Origin: CAZYME01 sp964648115
Lineage (GTDB): Bacteria > Pseudomonadota > Gammaproteobacteria > Legionellales > Legionellaceae
DNA: 20,017 nt
NCBI GenBank assembly: GCA_964648115.1
Contig: CAZYME010000036.1
Location: forward strand, 1 to 20,017
Direction: 5' to 3'
This document shows, in pieces, positions 14,418 to 20,017 of the stretch (the stretch's first letter is position 1; each line of letters begins with the position of its first letter). A program made the translations under genes and the position numbers. The notes beneath the pieces are model-generated. The model saw only the letters and a list, made by a program, of their open reading frames with translations, searched no databases and was not told where the DNA came from.

Positions 14418-14666
14418 ATGAAAACATGGCCATTACAAGATGCTAAAGCCCATCTGAGTGAATTAGTAAAAAAAGCCTCTTCTGGTGCACCTCAGGAAAT
14501 TACATTGAGAGGAAAACCCGCCGTAGTAGTTTTATCAACGCAACAATATGAAAAACTAAAACGACGTAAGCAAAAACTTGTAGCCTTTTTAAGGCAGTCC
14601 CCCTTAGTAGGTATAGACGTTGTGTTTAAACGTGATAAAAATCCTATGCGAGACATTGAATTATGA
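14418..14666 (+). CDS. Phd/YefM-family antitoxin
   Basis: This is an 82-residue antitoxin. The N-terminal Phd/YefM fold that binds DNA is clear: WPLQDAKAHLSELVKKASSG, then EITLRGKPAVVVLSTQQYEKL. The C-terminal ~30 residues (FLRQSPLVGIDVVFKRDK) should wrap the toxin. AGGTGA lies 7 nt before the ATG. The stop overlaps the toxin start by 4 bp (ATGA at 14663-14666), the usual translational coupling that keeps antitoxin in excess. Autoregulation through the tandem GACTAGTT sites is inferred. It sits between the two 133-bp repeats. Confidence 0.92.
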   Translation: MKTWPLQDAKAHLSELVKKASSGAPQEITLRGKPAVVVLSTQQYEKLKRRKQKLVAFLRQSPLVGIDVVFKRDKNPMRDIEL

Positions 14667-15079
14667 GTTATTTGCTTGATACCAATGTTTTATCGGAGCT
14701 AGTAAAACAAACACCGAGCCCATCCGTTTTAAGCTGGGTAGATAGCGTCGACAATGAGGCATTATATATAAGTGTAATAACAATAGGGGAAATCAGAAAA
14801 GGCGTGGCTGGGATTCAAAATGTCGAGCGACAAGATAAAATTTCTCATTGGCTAGAGGTTGAGTTACCAGCTTATTTTGAAGATCGAATTTTGATTATTG
14901 ATGCTAAAATAGCTGACAGGTGGGGACGGTTGCAAAGCAAAAATCAGGGGTATATTTTACCTGCTATAGATGGACTTATTGCTGCAACTGCACATGTTTT
15001 TGGTCTAACCTTAGTGACTTGCAACACAAAAGATTTTATTCACACTCCGATTAAGATAATTAATCCTTGGGTAGACTAG
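14663..15079 (+). CDS. vapC: VapC/FitB-type PIN-domain toxin
   Basis: This encodes a 138-residue PIN-domain ribonuclease toxin. The metal-binding acids are all present: D6 in LLDTNVLSEL, E43 in ITIGEIRKG, D103 in LPAIDGLIAATA and D124 in NTKDF. The closing motif IINPW is characteristic of the FitB-like branch of VapC, whose better known members cleave tRNA or other RNA. The family is active as a dimer-of-dimers with its antitoxin. The gene overlaps the antitoxin by 4 bp. Full length and intact active site suggest a live module, although activity and target cannot be told from sequence. Confidence 0.93.
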   Translation: MSYLLDTNVLSELVKQTPSPSVLSWVDSVDNEALYISVITIGEIRKGVAGIQNVERQDKISHWLEVELPAYFEDRILIIDAKIADRWGRLQSKNQGYILPAIDGLIAATAHVFGLTLVTCNTKDFIHTPIKIINPWVD

Positions 15080-15162
15080 CACCTGTTTATCCCCCAACGC
15101 TACCAAGCATGTGAACCAGTAGCGCCCCCTTTAGTGGTCTTGTCCAAAGTTTCAAAAAATAA

Positions 15163-15295
15163 ATCCTGATAATTTATCAGCTCGTGAAGCGCTAGAGATT
15201 ATTTATCGCTTGAAGGCTCTAGAGACTATCAGTGAATAAGTTTTAAATATTACAGATTTTATTTGGTTTACACAAAATCCATATTGCCATATAAT
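15163..15295 (+). repeat. 133-bp direct repeat, right copy (mutS 3' footprint)
   Basis: This is the second copy of 13718-13850, with 131 of 133 bases equal. Its first 77 bp still read as the MutS tail (PDNLSAREALEIIYRL... to the stop at 15237-15239) with one change, Asp to Glu. It has no start and cannot be expressed as MutS. Upstream (15080-15162) nothing coding is seen. Confidence 0.92.
15267..15295 (+). promoter_or_regulatory. Near-consensus sigma-70 promoter, copy 2
   Basis: TTTACA at 15267-15272 and TATAAT at 15290-15295 with a 17-nt spacer. It differs from copy 1 only by one base in the spacer and drives the second membrane-protein paralogue. Confidence 0.8.
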
Positions 15296-15327
15296 GGCAC
15301 ACATTGAATTTTAATTGGAGGTTAAAC

Positions 15328-15729
15328 ATGACTGATATTTCAGATGTGATAATAGATCTTGCGGGCCCACTAGCCCGGTACGTAGATGATAATGCACCTC
15401 GTCGAGGTCCAGCTTTTTTTAGACCCTATAAATCTGCAGGCGACGTTGCTTTAGGAGTAGCCTCTATCGTTGCTGCCCCTGTCGTTTTTCCAGTGGCTTC
15501 CGTAGGTTTTCTTCTTGTTGCTGGTTATCAGCTATTACAAGCCATTGCAAACACCCTAACCGGTCATTTTTCTAATGCTATAGAAAACCTACTAGATTCT
15601 GGAGCATATCTTTTCTGCTCTCTTTCGTCTGTTTTGGTAGCGCCGGTGAGCCCATTGGTTAATTTAATTGACTTGATAGGCAGTATAGTTACCACTTCTA
15701 CTTCTCCTGCAGCTATCAGACCCGCTTAA
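15328..15729 (+). CDS. Small membrane protein of unknown family, paralogue 2
   Basis: This encodes a 133-residue paralogue of the protein at 13884-14276. It shares the N-terminal block (IDLAGPLARYVDD...GPAFFRPYKSAGD), the first hydrophobic stretch (GVASIVAAPVVFPVASVGFL), the NTLTGHFSNA linker and SPLVNLIDLIGSIV. The ATG at 15328 is chosen because GGAGG lies 6 nt before it; a TTG at 15304 is less likely. Synonymous positions differ widely from paralogue 1 although the upstream 133 bp are nearly identical, so the genes and their upstream regions have different histories. It has its own promoter and terminator and lies outside the repeat-bounded segment. Function unknown. Confidence 0.78.
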   Translation: MTDISDVIIDLAGPLARYVDDNAPRRGPAFFRPYKSAGDVALGVASIVAAPVVFPVASVGFLLVAGYQLLQAIANTLTGHFSNAIENLLDSGAYLFCSLSSVLVAPVSPLVNLIDLIGSIVTTSTSPAAIRPA

Positions 15730-15735
15730 AACTAT

Positions 15736-15771
15736 TAATGCATCCTAATTAGGTAATGCATCCTAATTAGG
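15736..15771 (+). repeat. 18-bp perfect tandem duplication
   Basis: The unit TAATGCATCCTAATTAGG occurs twice head to tail (15736-15753 and 15754-15771). Each contains the palindrome CCTAATTAGG. It lies directly between the paralogue 2 stop and its terminator and has no counterpart after paralogue 1. Confidence 0.9.
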
Positions 15772-15798
15772 TTTGTGGCCCTTGGCTCCAAACCATTT
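15770..15798 (+). terminator. Terminator after paralogue 2
   Basis: GGTTTG (15770-15775) pairs with CAAACC (15789-15794) with an inner GGCC/GGC stem around CTT, then ATTTAATT. It is the diverged counterpart of 14291-14321. The U-tract is weaker. It may also serve radA arriving from the other strand, whose stop is at 15801. Confidence 0.65.
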
Positions 15799-15800
15799 AA

Positions 15801-17153
15801 TTATTGCACCAAGTCCAACATCTCCTGCAAATGCTTAACCGTTTCAACCTCTATTCCGACAGGTTGCTTTGGGGCGTTTGCATAAGGGATGATCGCTCGT
15901 TTAAAACCATGCTTGGCTGCTTCCTTCAAACGCTCCTGACCACTTTGCACAGGCCTTATTTCTCCCGCAAGTCCTATTTCACCAAAAATAATGGTATCAC
16001 TTGGAAAAATTCGATTACGCAAGCTGGAAACTACAGCGGCCAGCAGAGCTAAATCACTGCCTGTTTCAGTTACTTTGACTCCACCAACAACGTTAATAAA
16101 CACATCTTGATCAAAAGTAGCAATACCACCATGGCGATGCAATACAGCAAGTAAAATAGCTAGGCGATTGTGCTCAAGACCCGCTGTCACACGCTTTGGT
16201 TGCGGACCAGCAGCCTCATCTACTAATGCCTGTATCTCCACTAACATAGAGCGTGTTCCTTCCCATGTCACCATCACAGCACTACCGGGTACCGGCTCAG
16301 GTTGTCGTGACAGGAAAATGGCCGAAGGATTAGAAACCTCCTTTAAGCCACGATCGGTCATTGCAAATACACCTAACTCGTTTACCGCGCCAAAACGGTT
16401 TTTAATCGCGCGAATAACACGAAAACGACTATCACTTTGCCCTTCAAAATACAGCACACAATCTACCATGTGCTCTAATACTCTGGGTCCTGCTAATGCC
16501 CCATCTTTGGTGACATGACCCACAAGAAACACCGCGGTTTGGGTCATTTTGGCAAAACGGACCAACTGAGCCGCTGCTTCACGCACCTGACTCACACCAC
16601 CTGGTGCAGAATTAATGGTATCGGTAAAAATAGTTTGTACAGAATCAATCACAATAACCCGGGGAACTTCTTTTTGAGCATGCGCAATAATGGTTTCTAC
16701 TTGCGTCTCAGCTAGTAAACGCAAACCCGCGAGAGGCAACTGCAAACGTTTGGCACGCATGGCAACTTGTTGCAATGACTCCTCACCGGTGACGTATAAT
16801 ATCTTTTGTTGCAATGATAAATTGGCTAGTGTCTGTAACAGGAGCGTTGATTTACCAATACCCGGATCACCACCGATTAAAACCACCGATCCATCCACTA
16901 AACCGCCGCCCAAAACACGATTTAATTCCGACAATCCGCAATCCATACGGACTTCACAATCTAACACAACATCTTCTACAAATGTCACAGCAGAACGTTG
17001 ATTAGCATAGTTACCTAAACGAGAATTTTTACTAACAGGGACAACATTCTCCTCACTAATTGCATTCCACACGCCACATTGCGCGCACTGCCCAGCCCAC
17101 TGTGAAAATATTGCAGCACACTGATTACAAATAAATCGGGTTTTGGTTTTCAT
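15801..17153 (-). CDS. radA: DNA repair protein RadA
   Basis: RadA (Sms) is a RecA-like ATPase and hexameric helicase that extends recombination intermediates. The 450-residue protein has an N-terminal zinc finger (C9, C12, C23, C26), Walker A GGDPGIGKST at 94-103, the diagnostic KNRFG motif at 251-255, and a C-terminal Lon-like domain with VGGVKVTETGSDLAL. The ATG at 17153 gives the normal N terminus MKTKTRFICNQC. A longer in-frame reading to 17273 runs into a palindromic repeat and is not genuine. The gene is divergent from the oxidoreductase gene and converges on paralogue 2. Gene length and motifs are ordinary. Confidence 0.97.
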   Translation of the reverse strand: MKTKTRFICNQCAAIFSQWAGQCAQCGVWNAISEENVVPVSKNSRLGNYANQRSAVTFVEDVVLDCEVRMDCGLSELNRVLGGGLVDGSVVLIGGDPGIGKSTLLLQTLANLSLQQKILYVTGEESLQQVAMRAKRLQLPLAGLRLLAETQVETIIAHAQKEVPRVIVIDSVQTIFTDTINSAPGGVSQVREAAAQLVRFAKMTQTAVFLVGHVTKDGALAGPRVLEHMVDCVLYFEGQSDSRFRVIRAIKNRFGAVNELGVFAMTDRGLKEVSNPSAIFLSRQPEPVPGSAVMVTWEGTRSMLVEIQALVDEAAGPQPKRVTAGLEHNRLAILLAVLHRHGGIATFDQDVFINVVGGVKVTETGSDLALLAAVVSSLRNRIFPSDTIIFGEIGLAGEIRPVQSGQERLKEAAKHGFKRAIIPYANAPKQPVGIEVETVKHLQEMLDLVQ

Positions 17154-17210
17154 TTCATTAGTCCAGCCAGATTTTGTGGGCGCACGTCTCATATAGATAG
17201 AAAATCGTAG

Positions 17211-17352
17211 GCTCCTCGCCCATTGATGGGAGAGGATGCCCGACAGGGCAGGTGAGGGTAGATCAAATAACAAATACCTTTTTGTTATAAATTATTTTAA
17301 TCACCCCTCATCCGCACTGTCGGGCACCTTCTCCCCTCGCGGGGAGAAGGAA
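17211..17352. repeat. Long palindromic (MITE-like) element
   Basis: Two ~48-bp imperfect inverted arms (about 17211-17260 and 17302-17352) share blocks such as CTGTCGGGCA and TCTCCC in inverted order. Between them an exact 8-bp stem, ATAACAAA (17267-17274) with TTTGTTAT (17281-17288), surrounds a 6-nt loop. The right arm carries its own hairpin, TTCTCCCC-TCGC-GGGGAGAA. No coding capacity is visible. It separates the divergent radA and oxidoreductase genes. Confidence 0.75.
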
Positions 17353-17453
17353 CTGTGTTGTGCATATTTGAGAGTTGCACCCAGGTCTTGTTAAAAAATA
17401 GCAATCGCCATAAACTTCCCCACTAGCATACATCATAGGGCAAGTAGACTAAA

Positions 17454-18497
17454 ATGAATCCTAACGTTTTTCAGTGGGCTATCGTTGGAGCTGGCCCCGC
17501 AGGGATTGCAGCTGTTGGAAAACTATTGGATGCGGGTATAGAGCCGAAGAGCATCCTTTGGGTAGATCCAGAGTTTAACGTTGGTGATTTGGGCTGTTGT
17601 TGGAAAAACGTATCCAGCAATACTACTGTCAAGTTGTTCATTAGTTTTTTACAAGCAGCTGATGCTTTTTTATATAATCAAGCCCCAGATTTTCAATTAA
17701 ATCACTTACCCCCAGAGTCCACGTGCGCATTGAGCTCGGTTGTTGAACCCTTACAATGGATTTCCGATCACCTCTGTAAAAAAATCCACATGGAAAAAAC
17801 CATGATCACAAACATGTCATTAGCTGATCGTGTCTGGACTTTACAAAGCGATGCAGGTACGTATCTTGCCAAAAATGTGGTTCTTGCTACAGGCGCGCTA
17901 CCTCTGGATCTAGTGCACCAAAATGTCTCCACCATTCCTTTTAACGTTGCCATTGATAAAATTCAGCTAAAAGACGCGGTAAATCCCAATAAAACCTATG
18001 CAGTTTTTGGTTCTTCACATTCCGCTATCATTATCATTAAATACTTGGTTGATATAGGAGTTAAAAAAATCATTAACTTCTACCGCTCTCCCTGCCGTTA
18101 CGCGATTAATATGGGGGATTGGATCTTATTTGATAACACAGGATTAAAAGGGAATACTGCCGCATGGGCTAGAGAATATATTGATGGTACACTTCCGAAA
18201 AATCTAGTGCGCCATATAAGCAATCCTGCCAATATTGCGAAATATTTACCCGAGTGCGATAAGGCAATATACGCCGTTGGTTTAAAGCGCCGCGATACGA
18301 TAACTATTGGCGAGTATGAACATAAGCAATATAATCCCCACGTCGGTATTATTGCACCTGGATTATTTGGTTTGGGGATTGCATATCCCGAAATAAAGCC
18401 GGACCCATTTGGTAGCATAGAGTCACAGGTAGGCATGTGGAAATTCATGGTCTATCTCAATAAAGTATTACCGATTTGGTTTAAATATCATGTTTAG
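17454..18497 (+). CDS. FAD/NAD(P)-binding oxidoreductase-like protein
   Basis: This encodes a 347-residue flavoprotein-like protein with a two-dinucleotide-fold layout. The FAD-binding GxGxxG lies at the N terminus (IVGAGPAGIAAVGKLL, 10-25), with an acidic strand end at D38. An ATG-type motif, VVLATGALP, lies at 142-150, and a second Rossmann turn, VFGSSHSAIIIIKYL, at 184-198. The second glycine motif is degenerate (GSSHSA rather than GxGxxA), so NAD(P)H binding is uncertain. There is no redox CxxC: GCCW at 47-50 is adjacent cysteines. The family resembles pyridine nucleotide-disulphide oxidoreductase-like and flavin monooxygenase-like proteins; substrate unknown. The ATG at 17454 has only a weak ribosome binding site. 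It ends 12 bp before xseB and may share its transcript. Confidence 0.85.
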   Translation: MNPNVFQWAIVGAGPAGIAAVGKLLDAGIEPKSILWVDPEFNVGDLGCCWKNVSSNTTVKLFISFLQAADAFLYNQAPDFQLNHLPPESTCALSSVVEPLQWISDHLCKKIHMEKTMITNMSLADRVWTLQSDAGTYLAKNVVLATGALPLDLVHQNVSTIPFNVAIDKIQLKDAVNPNKTYAVFGSSHSAIIIIKYLVDIGVKKIINFYRSPCRYAINMGDWILFDNTGLKGNTAAWAREYIDGTLPKNLVRHISNPANIAKYLPECDKAIYAVGLKRRDTITIGEYEHKQYNPHVGIIAPGLFGLGIAYPEIKPDPFGSIESQVGMWKFMVYLNKVLPIWFKYHV

Positions 18498-18509
18498 AGG
18501 GCAATAAAA

Positions 18510-18731
18510 TTGACGAAACCTATTCATTTTGAAAAGTCGATGGCTGAATTACAAGATATTGTCATGCAACTAGAAAAAGGTGAATTACCGTTAGAAGACT
18601 CTCTGAAACAATTTGAGCAAGGCATTACTATCGCTCGTAAATGCCAAGAAATTTTAAATCAAGCAGAACAAAAAATCGAAATGCTCTCCGCTGTAAAAGC
18701 GCCCAATAATGATGAAGTCTCTGATGAATAA
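18510..18731 (+). CDS. xseB: Exodeoxyribonuclease VII small subunit
   Basis: XseB is the small helical subunit of exonuclease VII, which degrades single-stranded DNA with XseA. The 73-residue protein has the family sequence FEKSMAELQDIVMQLEKGEL, LPLEDSLKQFEQGI and ARKCQEILNQAEQKIE. The start is a TTG at 18510, supported by GAGGG about 9 nt upstream and by alignment of the N terminus; no ATG is available before residue 11. It overlaps ispA by 8 bp or more. The xseB-ispA pairing is standard in gammaproteobacteria, though the usual dxs does not follow here. Confidence 0.95.
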   Translation: MTKPIHFEKSMAELQDIVMQLEKGELPLEDSLKQFEQGITIARKCQEILNQAEQKIEMLSAVKAPNNDEVSDE

Positions 18732-19629
18732 TAAAACCATTAATAGCTACTTGCTACACCACGAGAAAGTCTTAAATGATTTACTAGATAATGCGGTTAT
18801 TCCTGCCCCAAGGATTAAAGAGGCCATAGCCCACTCTTTATTTCCAGGAGGAAAACGTTTACGCCCTATTTTAGTGTATTTATGTGGCGAAATAATGGAT
18901 ATCAACCAACAGGCCCTGGATATTATTGCAGCCAGCGTAGAATTAACACATTGTTATTCGCTCGTGCATGACGATCTCCCGGCCATGGATAATGACGATT
19001 TTCGCCGCGGCAAGCCCAGTTGCCACCGTGCTTTTGATGAAGCCACTGCCATTTTAGTCGGCGATGGGATGCAAGCATTGGCTATTGATATTTTGTTAAG
19101 TCACCTACCACGCTCACTCAGCATGAAACAAGTTGTTGATGTAACCCATGAGCTTGTCAAGGCAAGCGGCCCCGCTGGCATGGTAAGCGGCCAAAGTTTA
19201 GATCTCTCTGAGTTAGCCAATCCAACCATTAGTGAAGCGCAATTACGCGAAATACACCAACTTAAAACAGGTATGCTCATCTCAGCCTGCATTAATATGG
19301 TATTAGCAGCAGGTTCCCCTACGCCCATCGCAGCCAATGCTTTGCGACAATTTGCAAACCATTTAGGCCTTGTCTTCCAAATGCAGGATGATTATTTAGA
19401 CAAATACGGCAGCAGCGAATTACTCGGCAAAGGACGCTCATCAGATACTGCTAACCAAAAAACCACTTTTGCCACACTGTATACTCAATATGAGTTATCC
19501 CAACTAATAACCCAGCATTTTCAAAAAGCCCAAGAAGCGCTGACCCCCGTCATACCACGCGCCAATGATTTACGCGATTTTATAGCGTATTTACATCAAC
19601 GCATCGAAGCACCCTCTCCGTGTGAGTAG
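18724..19629 (+). CDS. ispA: Farnesyl diphosphate synthase (polyprenyl synthetase)
   Basis: IspA condenses dimethylallyl and geranyl diphosphates with isopentenyl diphosphate to give farnesyl diphosphate for undecaprenol and quinone synthesis. The first Asp-rich motif, DDLPAMD, is at 83-89 with the two-residue insertion typical of bacterial FPP synthases. The second, DDYLD, is at 222-226. GGKRLRP (42-48) and GQSLD (156-160) are also present. The ATG at 18724 gives 301 residues, close to the E. coli 299; ATGs at 18709 and 18712 are in frame and would add 4-5 residues. Each of these starts lies inside xseB, indicating translational coupling. The downstream region is non-coding with a weak hairpin at 19843. 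Confidence 0.95.
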   Translation: MNNKTINSYLLHHEKVLNDLLDNAVIPAPRIKEAIAHSLFPGGKRLRPILVYLCGEIMDINQQALDIIAASVELTHCYSLVHDDLPAMDNDDFRRGKPSCHRAFDEATAILVGDGMQALAIDILLSHLPRSLSMKQVVDVTHELVKASGPAGMVSGQSLDLSELANPTISEAQLREIHQLKTGMLISACINMVLAAGSPTPIAANALRQFANHLGLVFQMQDDYLDKYGSSELLGKGRSSDTANQKTTFATLYTQYELSQLITQHFQKAQEALTPVIPRANDLRDFIAYLHQRIEAPSPCE

Positions 19630-19785
19630 GTCAGTAATAGCTCAATGAGCCTCATAACTTGATGCTTGGAGAAGAGCTTCCCTGTCGCCCAATCTAGCCT
19701 GTCGCCTGAACATACTTAAAGAAAGCAATGAGCCACGCTTATCAGCGACAACAGTAGCCCTAGAAGAAGCCTCTGCCGGGGCACG

Positions 19786-19820
19786 TAGGCGTCGGGGATG
19801 AATTGTAAACACGCCCTATA
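19786..19820 (+). repeat. 35-bp dispersed repeat, copy 2
   Basis: This is the partner of 81-115 (31/35 identical). Before it, one frame is open from about 19671 to a TGA in the repeat and reads LACRLNILKESNEPRLSATT, then EEASAGARRRRG. The basic, low-complexity ending has the feel of a transposase C terminus, but no conserved motif is left, so a decayed insertion sequence is only a suggestion. The remainder of 19630-19970 has no gene. Confidence 0.45.
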
Positions 19821-19842
19821 TGTCAGGTGATTACAGAGAGTC

Positions 19843-19866
19843 GATTGCCACGCCAAGCAATCTTTT
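19843..19866 (+). terminator. Weak hairpin with T-run
   Basis: GATTGC (19843-19848) pairs with GCAATC (19857-19862) around an 8-nt loop, followed by TTTT. The 6-bp stem is short for a terminator. It lies 213 bp after ispA and upstream of the tRNA promoter. Confidence 0.4.
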
Positions 19867-19927
19867 CTAAATGACAAGAATCTGATATCTTATGTCGCAT
19901 TAATCAACAGTTAATACTAAAAACCTC

Positions 19928-19957
19928 TTGACATAAGAAGAGCCACTCACTTACACT
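19928..19957 (+). promoter_or_regulatory. Promoter of the tRNA-Ala gene
   Basis: A perfect TTGACA (19928-19933) and TACACT (19952-19957) are 18 nt apart, placing transcription start a few bases before the tRNA 5' end at 19973. Strong -35 boxes of this kind are typical of stable RNA genes. Confidence 0.6.
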
Positions 19958-19972
19958 TCGACTCTCTTTTTT

Positions 19973-20017
<45 letters not shown>

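Noticed and set aside
15100..15152. Possible IS3-type terminal repeat after vapC (CCCCCTTTAGTGG...)
   Set aside because: The resemblance to insertion-sequence ends is short, with no partner repeat or transposase nearby.
13718..15295. CRISPR-like or phage attachment site reading of the 133-bp repeats
   Set aside because: There are only two long copies with coding content and no integrase or cas genes; a duplication or recombination footprint explains them better.
17154..17273. N-terminal extension of radA
   Set aside because: It runs into the palindromic element and lacks similarity to RadA; the zinc-finger N terminus starts at 17153.

Overview
The window looks like a low-GC gammaproteobacterial chromosome, most likely from Legionella or a close relative in the Legionellales. 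The clues are the AT-rich codon use, a PAS-LuxR regulator of the kind expanded in Legionella, several effector-like orphan proteins, REP-like palindromes, and a full set of gammaproteobacterial housekeeping genes. The genus call is an inference; no 16S gene is present.

Bases 1-5340 are an accessory and decaying region. They hold two orphan genes of unknown function (432-1499 and 2587-3444, minus strand), a small HExxH metalloprotease-like protein (3721-4428), a PAS-LuxR regulator broken at both ends (1584-2353), a class II fumarase gene reduced to three pieces (4673-5333), a scrap of IS5-type transposase (about 3581-3655) and several palindromic repeats. Bases 5352-13794 are core genome. On the minus strand lie rplY, pth and ychF (ribosome and translation quality control). 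Divergent from them are rplU, rpmA and obgE (large-subunit ribosome assembly). A CinA-type protein then runs tail-to-tail with obgE, followed by a small lipoprotein and mutS.

Bases 13718-15800 form a compact composite insert at the 3' end of mutS. A 133-bp direct repeat (131/133 identical, containing the last 77 bp of mutS plus a near-consensus promoter) brackets one copy of a small membrane-protein gene and a complete Phd/VapC toxin-antitoxin pair. A diverged paralogue of the membrane-protein gene lies just outside the second repeat. This is the most unusual structure in the window. The arrangement would let recombination between the repeats remove the paralogue plus toxin-antitoxin segment while leaving mutS and the second paralogue intact.

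Bases 15801-20017 return to core functions: radA (minus), then, beyond a long palindromic element, an FAD/NAD(P) oxidoreductase-like protein, xseB and ispA (plus), and the first 45 nt of a tRNA-Ala(GGC) cut by the window edge.

Regulatory structures of note are a bidirectional rplY/rplU promoter with interlocked -35 boxes, a terminator-like hairpin with U6 directly before the rplY ribosome binding site, a tandem operator before the phd gene, and three TTGCAYA heptamers spaced two helical turns apart upstream of the first orphan gene.
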